Source: Petrolisthes cinctipes (lineage: Eukaryota; Arthropoda; Malacostraca; Decapoda; Porcellanidae). Taken from it: 64,000 nt of DNA. The first letter of the stretch is position 1; each line of letters opens with the position of its first letter. The notes beneath the pieces are model-generated. The model was given only the letters and a program-made list of their open reading frames with translations. It had not been told where the DNA came from and did no database searches. The DNA is taken from positions 191,001 to 255,000 of the forward strand of contig JAWQEG010001225.1 in assembly GCA_033782935.1 (NCBI GenBank). The letters are read 5' to 3'. The position numbers and the translations under genes were made by a program. Positions 9,502-23,789 of this stretch are shown piece by piece.

Positions 9502-12500
9502 CCAGGCCGCCATTCACTGACCGGTCCTCACACACTGTACTGCACTCACTGTGTGGCACGTCACGTGTAGCCAGGCACAGCAGGCAGTTCACGTGTAAAT
9601 AACTAAATATTCCAAGCCCAGGCTCGGCAGGCATTTTACGTGTAAATAACTAAATATTCCAGGCCCAGGCACGGCAGCCAGTTCACGTGTAAATAACTAA
9701 ATATTACAGGCCGCCATCCACTGACCGGTTCTCACACACTGTACTGCACTCACTGTGTGTCACGTCACGTGTAGCCAGGCAACGCAGGCAATTCACGTGT
9801 AGCCAGGCAAGGCAGGCAGTTCATGTGTAAATAACTAAATATTCCAGGCCGCCATTCGCTGACCGGTCCTCACACACGAAACTGCACTCATTGTGTGGCA
9901 CGTCACGTAAAGCCAGGCACGGCAGGCAGTTCACGTGTAAATAACTAAATATTCCAGGCCCAGGCACGGCAGCCAGTTCACGTGTAAATAACTAAATATT
10001 CTAGGCCACCATTCACTGACCGGTCCTCACACACTGTACTGCACTAACTGTGTGGCATGTTGCGTGTAGCCAGGCACGGCAGACAGTTCATGTTTAAACA
10101 ACTAAATAATCCAGGCTGCCACATACTGACCGGTCCTCACACACTGTACTGCACTCACTATGTGGCACGTCACATGTAGCCAGGCACAGCAGGCAGTTTA
10201 CATGTAAATAACTAAATATTCCGTGCCGCCATCCACTGACCGGTCCTCACACACTGTAGTTTACTCTCTGTGTGTCACTTCATGTGTAGCCAGGCACGAT
10301 AGGCAGTTCACGTGTAAATAACTAAATATTCCAGGCCACCATCCACTGATTGGTCCTCACACACTGTACTGCACTCACTGTGTGGCACGTCACGTGTAGC
10401 CAGGCACAGCAGGCAGTTCACGTGTAAATAACTAAATATTCCATGCCCAGGCACGGCAGCCAGTTCATGTGTAAATAACTAAATATTCCAGGCCTAGGCA
10501 CGGCAGGCAGTTCACGTGTAAATAACTAAATATTCCAGGCCGCCATCCACTGATCGGTCATCACACACTGTACTGCACTCACTATGTGGCACGTCACGTG
10601 TAGCCAGGCACAGCAGGCAGTTCACGTGTAAATAACTAAATATTCCAGGCCGCCATCCACTGACCGGTCCTAACACACTGTACTGCACTCACTGTGTGGC
10701 ACGTCACGTGTAGCCAGGCACGGCAGGCAGTTCACGTGTAAATAACTAAATATTCCAGGCCGCCATCCACTGACCGTTCCTCACACACTGTACTGCACTC
10801 ACTGTGTGTCACGTCACGTGTAGCCAGGCTCGGCAGGCAGTTCACATGTAAATAACTAAATATTCCAGGCCGCCATTCACTGACCGGTCCTCACACACTG
10901 TACTGCACTCACTGTGTGGCACGTCACGTGTAGCCAGGCACGGCAGGCAGTTAACGTGTAAATAACTAAATATTCCAGGCCGCCATCCACTGATCGGTCA
11001 TCACACATTGTACTGCACTCACTATGTGGCGCGTCACGTGTAGCCAGGCACAGCAGGCAGTTTACGTGTAAATAACTAAATATTCCGGGCCGCCATCCAC
11101 TGACCGGTCCTCACACACAGTAGTGCACTCACGGTGTGGCATGTCACGTGTTGCCAGGCACGGCAGGCAGTTCACGTGTAAAAAACTAAATATTCCAGGC
11201 CGCCATCCACCGATCAGTCCTCACACACTGTACTGCACTCACTGTGTGGCACGTCACGTGTAGCCAGGCACAGCAGGCAGTTCACGTGTAAATAACTAAA
11301 TATTCCAGGCCCAGGCACGGCAGGCATTTCACGTTTAAATAACTAAATATTCCAGGCCGAGGCACGGCAGCCAGTTCACGTGTAAATAACTAAATATTCC
11401 AGGCCGCCATCCACTGACCGGTCCTCGCACACTGTACTGCTCTCACTGTGTGGCACGTCATGTGTAGCCAGGCACGGCAGGCAGTTCACGTGTAAATAAC
11501 TAAATATTCCAGGCCGCCATCTACTGACTGGTCCTCACACACTGTAGTGCACTCACTGTGTGTCACGTCACGTGTAGCCAGGCACGGCAGGCAGTTCACG
11601 TGTAAATAACTAAATATTCCAGGCTGCCATCTACTGACTGGTCCTCACACACTGTACTGCACTCACTATGTGGAACGTCACATGTAGCCAGGCACAGCAG
11701 GCAGTTTACGTGTAAATAACTAAATATTCCAGGGCGCCACCCAATGACCTTTCCTCACACACTGTACTGCACTCACTGTGTGGCACGTCACATGTAGCCA
11801 GGCAATGCAGGCAGTTCACGTGTAAATAACTAAATATTCCAGGCCACCATCCACTGACCGGTCTTTACACACTGTACTGCACTCACTGTGTGGCACGTCA
11901 CATGTAGCCAGGCAATGCAGGCAGTTCACGTGTAAATAACTAAATATTTCAGGCCACCATCCACTGACCGGTCTTTACACACTGTACTGCACTCACTGTG
12001 TGGCACGTCACATGTAGCCAGGCAATGCAGGCAGTTCACGTGTAAATAACTAAATATTCCAGGCCACCATTCACTGACCGGTCCTTACACACTGTACTGC
12101 ACTCACTGTGTGGCATGTCACGTGTAGCCAGGCACAGCAGGCAGTTCACGTCTAAATAACTAAATATTCCATGCCCAGGCACGGCAGCCAGTTCACGTGT
12201 AAATAACTAAATATTCCAGGCCTAGGCACGGCAGGCAGTTCACGTGTAAATAACTAAATATTACAGGCCGCCATCCACTGATCGGTCATCACACACTGTA
12301 CTGCACTCACTATGTGGCACGTCACGTGTAGCCAGGCACAGCAGGCAGTTCACGTGTAAATAACTAAATATTCCAGGCCGCCATCCACTGACCGGTTCTC
12401 ACACACTGTACTGCACTCACTGTGTGGCACGTCACGTGTAGCCAGACACGGCAGGCAGTTCACGTGTAAATAACTAAATATTCCATGGCGCCATCCACTG

Positions 12501-15500
12501 ACCATTCCTCACACACTGTACTGCACTCACTGTGTGTCACGTTACGTGTAGCCAGGCTCGGCAGGCAGTTCACATGTAAATAGCTAAATATTCCAGGCCG
12601 CCATTCACTGACCGTTCCTTACACACTGTACTGCACTCACTGTGTGGCACGTCACGTGTAGCCAGGCATGGCAGGCAGTTCACGTGTAAATATCTAAATA
12701 TTCCAGGCCGCCATCCACTGATCGTTCCTCACACACTGTACTGCACTCACTGTGTGTCACGTCACGTGTAGCCAGGCTCGGCAGGCAGTTCACGTGTAAA
12801 TAACTATAAATATTCCAGGCCGCCATCCACTGATCGTTCCTCACACACTGTACTGCACTCACTGTGTGTCACGTCACGTGTAGCCAGGCTTGGCAGGCAG
12901 TTCATGTGTAAATAACTAAATATTCCAGGCCGCCATCTACTGACCGGTCCTCACACACTGTACTGCACTCACTATGTGGCACGTCACGTGTAGCCAGGCA
13001 CAGCAGGCAGTTTACGTGTAAATAACTAAATATTCCAGGCCCAGACACGGCAGCCAGTTCATGTGTAAATAACTAAATATTCCAGGCCGCAATCCTCTGA
13101 CCGGTCCTCACACACTGTACTGCACTCACTGTGTGGCACGTTACGTGTAGCCAGGCACAGCAGGCAGTTCACGTGTAAATAACTAAATATTCCGGGCCGC
13201 CATCCACTGACCGGTCTTCACACACTTTAGTGCACTCACTGTGTGGCACGTCACGTGTAGCCAGGCACGGCAGGCAGTTCACGTGTAAATAACTAAATAT
13301 TCCATGCCGCCATCCACTGACCGTTCCTCACACACTGTACTGCACTCACTGTGTGTCACGTCACGTGTAGCCAGGCTCGGCAGGCAGTTCACATGTAAAT
13401 AACTAAATATTCCAGGCCGCCATTCACTGACCGGTCCTCACACACTGTACTGCACTCACTGTGTTACACGTCACGTGTAGCCAGGCACGGCAGGCAGTTC
13501 ACGTGTAAATAACTAAATATTCCAGGCCGCCATCCACTGATCGGTCATCACACATTGTAGTGCACTCACTGTGTGGCATGTCACGTGTAGCCAGGCATGG
13601 CAGGCAGTTCACGTGTAAAAAACTAAATATTCCAGGCCGCCATCCACCGATCAGACCTCACACACTGTACTGCACTCACTGTGTGTCACGTTACGTGTAG
13701 CCAGGCACAGCAGGCAGTTCACGTGTAAATAACTAAATATTCCAGGCCCAGGCACGGCAGGCATTTCACGTGTAAATAACTAAATATTCCAGGCCGAGGC
13801 ACGGCAGCCAGTTCACGTGTAAATAACTAAATATTCCAGGCCGCCATCCACTGACCGGTCCTCACACACTGTACTGCACTCACTGTGTGGCACGTCACGT
13901 GTAGCCAGGCACGGCAGGCAGTTCACGTGTAAATAACTAAATATTCCAGGCCCAGGCACGGCAGCCAGTTCACGTGTAAATAACTAAATATTCCAGGCCG
14001 CCATCTACTGACTGGTCCTCACACACTGTAGTGCACTCACTGTGTGTCACGTCACGTGTAGCCAGGCACGGCAGGCAGTTCACGTGTAAATAACTAAATA
14101 TTCCAGGCCGCCATCTACTGACTGGTCCTCACACACTGTACTGCACTCACTATGTGGAACGTCACGTGTAGCCAGGCACAGCAGGCAGTTTACGTGTAAA
14201 TAACTAAATATTCCAGGGCGCCACCCAATGACCGTTCCTCACACACTGTACTGCACTCACTGTGTGGCACGTCACATGTAGCAAGGCACGGCAGACAGTT
14301 CATGTGTAAACAACTAAATATTCCTGGCTGCCATATACTGACCGGTCCTGACACACTGTACTGCACTCACTATGTGGCACGTCACGTGTAGCCAGGCACA
14401 GCAGGCAGTTTACATGTAAATAACTAAATATTCCGTGCCGCCATCCACTGACCGGTCCTCACACACTGTAGTTTACTCACTGTGTGTCACGTCACGTGTA
14501 GCCAGGCACGGCAGGCAGTTCACGTGTAAATAACTAAATATTCCAGGCCGCCATCCACTGATCGGTCCTCACACACTGTACTGCACTCACTGTGTGGCAC
14601 GTCACGTGTAGCCAGGCACAGCAGGCAGTTCACGTGTAAATAACTAAATATTCCATGCCCAGGCACGGCAGCCAGTTCACGTGTAAATAACTAAATATTC
14701 CAGGCCTAGGCACGGCAGGCAGTTCACGTGTAAATAACTAAATATTCCAGGCCGCCATCTACTGACTGGTCCTCACACACTGTAGTGCACTCACTGTGTG
14801 TCACGTCACGTGTAGCCAGGCACGGCAGGCAGTTCACGTGTAAATAACTAAATATTCCAGGCCGCCATCTACTGACTGGTCCTCACACACTGTACTGCAC
14901 TCACTATGTGGAACGTCACGTGTAGCCAGGCACAGCAGGCAGTTTACGTGTAAATAACTAAATATTCCAGGGCGCCACCCAATGACCGTTCCTCACACAC
15001 TGTACTGCACTCACTGTGTGGCACGTCACATGTAGCAAGGCACGGCAGACAGTTCATGTGTAAACAACTAAATATTCCTGGCTGCCATATACTGACCGGT
15101 CCTGACACACTGTACTGCACTCACTATGTGGCACGTCACGTGTAGCCAGGCACAGCAGGCAGTTTACATGTAAATAACTAAATATTCCGTGCCGCCATCC
15201 ACTGACCGGTCCTCACACACTGTAGTTTACTCACTGTGTGTCACGTCACGTGTAGCCAGGCACGGCAGGCAGTTCACGTGTAAATAACTAAATATTCCAG
15301 GCCGCCATCCACTGATCGGTCCTCACACACTGTACTGCACTCACTGTGTGGCACGTCACGTGTAGCCAGGCACAGCAGGCAGTTCACGTGTAAATAACTA
15401 AATATTCCATGCCCAGGCACGGCAGCCAGTTCACGTGTAAATAACTAAATATTCCAGGCCTAGGCACGGCAGGCAGTTCACGTGTAAATAACTAAATATT

Positions 15501-16128
15501 CCGTGCCGCCATCCACTGACCAGTCCTCACACACTGTAGTGCACTCACTGTGTGTCACGTCACGTGTAGCCTGGAACGGCAGGCAGTTCACGTGTAAATA
15601 ACTAAATATTCCAGGCCGCCATCCACTGACCGGTCCTCACACACTGTACTGCACTCACTGTGTGGCACGTCACGTGTAGCCTGGAACGGCAGGCAGTTCA
15701 CGTGTAAATAACTAAATATTCCAGGCCGCCATCCACTGACCGGTCCTCACACACTGTAGTGCACTCACTGTGTGGCACGTCACGTGTAGCCAGGCAACGC
15801 AGGCAATTCACGTGTAGCCAGGCAAGGCAGGCAGTTCACATGTAAATAACTAAATATTCCAGGCCGCCATTCGCTGACCGGTCCTCACACACGAAACTGC
15901 ACTCATTGTGTGGCACGTCACGTGTAGCCAGGCACGGCAGGCAGTTCACGTGTAAATAACTAAATATTCCAGGCCCAGGCACGGCAGCCAGTTCGCGTGT
16001 AAATAACTAAATATTCCAGGCCACCATTCACTAACCGGTCCTCACACACTGTACTGCACTCACTGTGTGGCACGTCATGTGTAGCCAGGCAAGGCAGACA
16101 TTTCATGTGTAAATAACTAAATATTCCA
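9502..16128 (+). repeat. Rearranged higher-order repeat copy
   Basis: It matches 4743 onward with offset 4868 (9611), then 5088 after the 220-bp difference (7592 to 12680), and the complete copy with offset 8525 (9611 to 18136, 12680 to 21205). It lacks the first roughly 1.9 kb of the 7661-bp unit and carries an extra 754-bp block and one extra 110-bp monomer near 15600-15710, marked by a repeated CTGGAACGGC variant. Confidence 0.85.
13993..15500 (+). repeat. Local tandem duplication, 2 x 754 bp
   Basis: Copy one is 13993-14746 and copy two 14747-15500; both include the rare GTAGCAAGG and CATATACTG variants. The period equals six 110-bp plus two 47-bp units. The later higher-order copies have this block once. 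Confidence 0.85.
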
Positions 16129-19100
16129 GGCCTCCATCCACCGATCAGTCCTCACACACTGTACTGCACTCACTGTGTGGCACGTCACGTTTAGCCAGGC
16201 ACGGCAGGCAGTTCACGTGTAAATAACTAAATATTCCAGGCCCAGGCACGGCAGGCAATTCACGTGTAAATAACTAAATATTCCAGGCCCAGGCACGGCA
16301 GCCAGTTCACGTGTAAATAACTAAATATTCCGGGCCGCCATCCACGGTCCGGTCCTCACACACTGTACTGCACTCACTGTGTGGCACGTCACGTGTAGCC
16401 AGGCACGGCAGGCAGTTCACGTGTAAATAACTAAATATTCCAGGGCGCCATCCACTGACCATTCCTCACACACTGTACTGCACTCACTGTGTGTCATGTC
16501 ACGTGTAGCCAGGCTCGGCAGGCAGTTCACATGTAAAAAACTAAATATTCCAGGCCGCCATTCACTGACCGGTCCTCACACACTGTACTGCACTCACTGT
16601 GTGGCACGTCACGTGTAGTTAGGCACGGCAGGCAGTTCACATGTAAAAAACTAAATATTCCAGGCCGCCATTCACTGACCGGTCCTCACACACTGTACTG
16701 CACTCACTGTGTGGCACGTCACGTGTAGCCAGGCACGGCAGGCAGTTCACGTGTAAATAACTAAATATTCCAGGCCGCCATCTACTGACTGGTCCTCACA
16801 CACTGTAGTGCACTCACTGTGTGTCACGTCACGTGTAGCCAGGCACGGCAGGCAGTTCACGTGTAAATAACTAAATATTCCAGGCCGCCATCTACTGACT
16901 GGTCCTCACACACTGTACTGCACTCACTATGTGGAACGTCACGTGTAGCCAGGCACAGCAGGCAGTTTACGTGTAAATAACTAAATATTCCAGGGCGCCA
17001 CCCAATGACCGTTCCTCACACACTGTACTGCACTCACTGTGTGGCACGTCACATGTAGCCAGGCACGGCAGACAGTTCATGTGTAAACAACTAAATATTC
17101 CTGGCTGCCACATACTGACCGGTCCTGACACACTGTACTGCACTCACTATGTGGCACGTCACGTGTAGCCAGGCACAGCAAGCAGTTTACATGTAAATAA
17201 CTAAATATTCCGTGCCGCCATCCACTGACCGGTCCTCACACACTGTAGTTTACTCACTGTGTGTCACGTCACGTGTAGCCAGGCACGGCAGGCAGTTCAC
17301 GTGTAAATAACTAAATATTCCAGGCCGCCATCCACTGACCGGTCCTCACACACTGTACTGCACTCACTTTGTGTCACGTCACGTGTAGCCAGGCTCGGCA
17401 GGCAGTTCACGTGTAAATAACTAAATATTCCAGGCCGCCATCTACTGACCGGTCCTCACACACTGTACTGCACTCACTATGTGGCACGTCACGTGTAGCC
17501 AGGCACAGCAGGCAGTTTACGTGTAAATAACTAAATATTCCAGGCCTAGGCACGGAAGCCAGTTCATGTGTAAATAACTAAATATTCCAGGCCGCCATCC
17601 TCTGACCGGTCCTCAAACACTGTACTGACCTCACTGTGTGGCGCGTCACGTGTAGCCAGGCACAGCAGGCAGTTCACGTGTAAATAACTAAATATTCCGG
17701 GCCGCCATCCACTGACCGGTCCTCACACACTGTAGTGCACTCACTGTGTGGCACGTCACGTGTAGACAGGCACGGCAGGCAGTTCACGTGTAAATAACTA
17801 TATATTCCAGGCCGCCATCTACTGACCGGTCCTCACACACTGTACTGCACTCACTATGTGGCACGTCACGTGTAGCCAGGCACAGCAGGCAGTTTACGTG
17901 TAAATAACTAAATATTCCGGGCCGCCATCCACTGAACGGTCCTCACACACTGTAGTGCACTCACTGTGTGTCACGTCACGTGTAGCCAGGCACGGCAAGC
18001 ATTTCACGTGTAAATAACTAAATATTTCAGGCCGCCATCCACCGATCGGTCCTCACACACTGTACTGCACTCACTGTGTGGCACGTCACGTGTAGCCAGG
18101 CACAGCAGGCAGTTCACGTGTAAATAACTAAATATTCCAAGCCCAGGCTCGGCAGGCATTTTACGTGTAAATAACTAAATATTCCAGGCCCAGGCACGGC
18201 AGCCAGTTCACGTGTAAATAACTAAATATTACAGGCCGCCATCCACTGACCGGTTCTCACACACTGTACTGCACTCACTGTGTGTCACGTCACGTGTAGC
18301 CAGGCAACGCAGGCAATTCACGTGTAGCCAGGCAAGGCAGGCAGTTCATGTGTAAATAACTAAATATTCCAGGCCGCCATTCGCTGACCGGTCCTCACAC
18401 ACGAAACTGCACTCATTGTGTGGCACGTCACGTAAAGCCAGGCACGGCAGGCAGTTCACGTGTAAATAACTAAATATTCCAGGCCCAGGCACGGCAGCCA
18501 GTTCACGTGTAAATAACTAAATATTCTAGGCCACCATTCACTGACCGGTCCTCACACACTGTACTGCACTAACTGTGTGGCATGTTGCGTGTAGCCAGGC
18601 ACGGCAGACAGTTCATGTTTAAACAACTAAATAATCCAGGCTGCCACATACTGACCGGTCCTCACACACTGTACTGCACTCACTATGTGGCACGTCACAT
18701 GTAGCCAGGCACAGCAGGCAGTTTACATGTAAATAACTAAATATTCCGTGCCGCCATCCACTGACCGGTCCTCACACACTGTAGTTTACTCTCTGTGTGT
18801 CACTTCATGTGTAGCCAGGCACGATAGGCAGTTCACGTGTAAATAACTAAATATTCCAGGCCACCATCCACTGATTGGTCCTCACACACTGTACTGCACT
18901 CACTGTGTGGCACGTCACGTGTAGCCAGGCACAGCAGGCAGTTCACGTGTAAATAACTAAATATTCCATGCCCAGGCACGGCAGCCAGTTCATGTGTAAA
19001 TAACTAAATATTCCAGGCCTAGGCACGGCAGGCAGTTCACGTGTAAATAACTAAATATTCCAGGCCGCCATCCACTGATCGGTCATCACACACTGTACTG

Positions 19101-22100
19101 CACTCACTATGTGGCACGTCACGTGTAGCCAGGCACAGCAGGCAGTTCACGTGTAAATAACTAAATATTCCAGGCCGCCATCCACTGACCGGTCCTAACA
19201 CACTGTACTGCACTCACTGTGTGGCACGTCACGTGTAGCCAGGCACGGCAGGCAGTTCACGTGTAAATAACTAAATATTCCAGGCCGCCATCCACTGACC
19301 GTTCCTCACACACTGTACTGCACTCACTGTGTGTCACGTCACGTGTAGCCAGGCTCGGCAGGCAGTTCACATGTAAATAACTAAATATTCCAGGCCGCCA
19401 TTCACTGACCGGTCCTCACACACTGTACTGCACTCACTGTGTGGCACGTCACGTGTAGCCAGGCACGGCAGGCAGTTAACGTGTAAATAACTAAATATTC
19501 CAGGCCGCCATCCACTGATCGGTCATCACACATTGTACTGCACTCACTATGTGGCGCGTCACGTGTAGCCAGGCACAGCAGGCAGTTTACGTGTAAATAA
19601 CTAAATATTCCGGGCCGCCATCCACTGACCGGTCCTCACACACAGTAGTGCACTCACGGTGTGGCATGTCACGTGTTGCCAGGCACGGCAGGCAGTTCAC
19701 GTGTAAAAAACTAAATATTCCAGGCCGCCATCCACCGATCAGTCCTCACACACTGTACTGCACTCACTGTGTGGCACGTCACGTGTAGCCAGGCACAGCA
19801 GGCAGTTCACGTGTAAATAACTAAATATTCCAGGCCCAGGCACGGCAGGCATTTCACGTTTAAATAACTAAATATTCCAGGCCGAGGCACGGCAGCCAGT
19901 TCACGTGTAAATAACTAAATATTCCAGGCCGCCATCCACTGACCGGTCCTCGCACACTGTACTGCTCTCACTGTGTGGCACGTCATGTGTAGCCAGGCAC
20001 GGCAGGCAGTTCACGTGTAAATAACTAAATATTCCAGGCCGCCATCTACTGACTGGTCCTCACACACTGTAGTGCACTCACTGTGTGTCACGTCACGTGT
20101 AGCCAGGCACGGCAGGCAGTTCACGTGTAAATAACTAAATATTCCAGGCTGCCATCTACTGACTGGTCCTCACACACTGTACTGCACTCACTATGTGGAA
20201 CGTCACATGTAGCCAGGCACAGCAGGCAGTTTACGTGTAAATAACTAAATATTCCAGGGCGCCACCCAATGACCTTTCCTCACACACTGTACTGCACTCA
20301 CTGTGTGGCACGTCACATGTAGCCAGGCAATGCAGGCAGTTCACGTGTAAATAACTAAATATTCCAGGCCACCATCCACTGACCGGTCTTTACACACTGT
20401 ACTGCACTCACTGTGTGGCACGTCACATGTAGCCAGGCAATGCAGGCAGTTCACGTGTAAATAACTAAATATTTCAGGCCACCATCCACTGACCGGTCTT
20501 TACACACTGTACTGCACTCACTGTGTGGCACGTCACATGTAGCCAGGCAATGCAGGCAGTTCACGTGTAAATAACTAAATATTCCAGGCCACCATTCACT
20601 GACCGGTCCTTACACACTGTACTGCACTCACTGTGTGGCATGTCACGTGTAGCCAGGCACAGCAGGCAGTTCACGTCTAAATAACTAAATATTCCATGCC
20701 CAGGCACGGCAGCCAGTTCACGTGTAAATAACTAAATATTCCAGGCCTAGGCACGGCAGGCAGTTCACGTGTAAATAACTAAATATTACAGGCCGCCATC
20801 CACTGATCGGTCATCACACACTGTACTGCACTCACTATGTGGCACGTCACGTGTAGCCAGGCACAGCAGGCAGTTCACGTGTAAATAACTAAATATTCCA
20901 GGCCGCCATCCACTGACCGGTTCTCACACACTGTACTGCACTCACTGTGTGGCACGTCACGTGTAGCCAGACACGGCAGGCAGTTCACGTGTAAATAACT
21001 AAATATTCCATGGCGCCATCCACTGACCATTCCTCACACACTGTACTGCACTCACTGTGTGTCACGTTACGTGTAGCCAGGCTCGGCAGGCAGTTCACAT
21101 GTAAATAGCTAAATATTCCAGGCCGCCATTCACTGACCGTTCCTTACACACTGTACTGCACTCACTGTGTGGCACGTCACGTGTAGCCAGGCATGGCAGG
21201 CAGTTCACGTGTAAATATCTAAATATTCCAGGCCGCCATCCACTGATCGTTCCTCACACACTGTACTGCACTCACTGTGTGTCACGTCACGTGTAGCCAG
21301 GCTCGGCAGGCAGTTCACGTGTAAATAACTATAAATATTCCAGGCCGCCATCCACTGATCGTTCCTCACACACTGTACTGCACTCACTGTGTGTCACGTC
21401 ACGTGTAGCCAGGCTTGGCAGGCAGTTCATGTGTAAATAACTAAATATTCCAGGCCGCCATCTACTGACCGGTCCTCACACACTGTACTGCACTCACTAT
21501 GTGGCACGTCACGTGTAGCCAGGCACAGCAGGCAGTTTACGTGTAAATAACTAAATATTCCAGGCCCAGACACGGCAGCCAGTTCATGTGTAAATAACTA
21601 AATATTCCAGGCCGCAATCCTCTGACCGGTCCTCACACACTGTACTGCACTCACTGTGTGGCACGTTACGTGTAGCCAGGCACAGCAGGCAGTTCACGTG
21701 TAAATAACTAAATATTCCGGGCCGCCATCCACTGACCGGTCTTCACACACTTTAGTGCACTCACTGTGTGGCACGTCACGTGTAGCCAGGCACGGCAGGC
21801 AGTTCACGTGTAAATAACTAAATATTCCATGCCGCCATCCACTGACCGTTCCTCACACACTGTACTGCACTCACTGTGTGTCACGTCACGTGTAGCCAGG
21901 CTCGGCAGGCAGTTCACATGTAAATAACTAAATATTCCAGGCCGCCATTCACTGACCGGTCCTCACACACTGTACTGCACTCACTGTGTTACACGTCACG
22001 TGTAGCCAGGCACGGCAGGCAGTTCACGTGTAAATAACTAAATATTCCAGGCCGCCATCCACTGATCGGTCATCACACATTGTAGTGCACTCACTGTGTG

Positions 22101-23789
22101 GCATGTCACGTGTAGCCAGGCACGGCAGGCAGTTCACGTGTAAAAAACTAAATATTCCAGGCCGCCATCCACCGATCAGACCTCACACACTGTACTGCAC
22201 TCACTGTGTGTCACGTTACGTGTAGCCAGGCACAGCAGGCAGTTCACGTGTAAATAACTAAATATTCCAGGCCCAGGCACGGCAGGCATTTCACGTGTAA
22301 ATAACTAAATATTCCAGGCCGAGGCACGGCAGCCAGTTCACGTGTAAATAACTAAATATTCCAGGCCGCCATCCACTGACCGGTCCTCACACACTGTACT
22401 GCACTCACTGTGTGGCACGTCACGTGTAGCCAGGCACGGCAGGCAGTTCACGTGTAAATAACTAAATATTCCAGGCCCAGGCACGGCAGCCAGTTCACGT
22501 GTAAATAACTAAATATTCCAGGCCGCCATCTACTGACTGGTCCTCACACACTGTAGTGCACTCACTGTGTGTCACGTCACGTGTAGCCAGGCACGGCAGG
22601 CAGTTCACGTGTAAATAACTAAATATTCCTGGCCGCCATCTACTGACTGGTCCTCACACACTGTACTGCACTCACTATGTGGAACGTCACGTGTAGCCAG
22701 GCACAGCAGGCAGTTTACGTGTAAATAACTAAATATTCCAGGGCGCCACCCAATGACCGTTCCTCACACACTGTACTGCACTCACTGTGTGGCACGTCAC
22801 ATGTAGCAAGGCACGGCAGACAGTTCATGTGTAAACAACTAAATATTCCTGGCTGCCATATACTGACCGGTCCTGACACACTGTACTGCACTCACTATGT
22901 GGCACGTCACGTGTAGCCAGGCACAGCAGGCAGTTTACATGTAAATAACTAAATATTCCGTGCCGCCATCCACTGACCGGTCCTCACACACTGTAGTTTA
23001 CTCACTGTGTGTCACGTCACGTGTAGCCAGGCACGGCAGGCAGTTCACGTGTAAATAACTAAATATTCCAGGCCGCCATCCACTGATCGGTCCTCACACA
23101 CTGTACTGCACTCACTGTGTGGCACGTCACGTGTAGCCAGGCACAGCAGGCAGTTCACGTGTAAATAACTAAATATTCCATGCCCAGGCACGGCAGCCAG
23201 TTCACGTGTAAATAACTAAATATTCCAGGCCTAGGCACGGCAGGCAGTTCACGTGTAAATAACTAAATATTCCGTGCCGCCATCCACTGACCAGTCCTCA
23301 CACACTGTAGTGCACTCACTGTGTGTCACGTCACGTGTAGCCTGGAACGGCAGGCAGTTCACGTGTAAATAACTAAATATTCCAGGCCGCCATCCACTGA
23401 CCGGTCCTCACACACTGTAGTGCACTCACTGTGTGGCACGTCACGTGTAGCCAGGCAACGCAGGCAATTCACGTGTAGCCAGGCAAGGCAGGCAGTTCAC
23501 ATGTAAATAACTAAATATTCCAGGCCGCCATTCGCTGACCGGTCCTCACACACGAAACTGCACTCATTGTGTGGCACGTCACGTGTAGCCAGGCACGGCA
23601 GGCAGTTCACGTGTAAATAACTAAATATTCCAGGCCCAGGCACGGCAGCCAGTTCGCGTGTAAATAACTAAATATTCCAGGCCACCATTCACTAACCGGT
23701 CCTCACACACTGTACTGCACTCACTGTGTGGCACGTCATGTGTAGCCAGGCAAGGCAGACATTTCATGTGTAAATAACTAAATATTCCA
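16129..23789 (+). repeat. Higher-order repeat, complete copy 1 (7661 bp)
   Basis: It starts at the diagnostic GGCCTCCATCC. That landmark and CCACGGTCCGG recur exactly 7661 bp later (16129/23790; 16344/24005). The unit contains dozens of 110-bp monomers, several 47-bp units and two 28-bp-extended monomers in fixed order. Spot checks against copy 2 found only scattered single-base differences. Confidence 0.9.
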
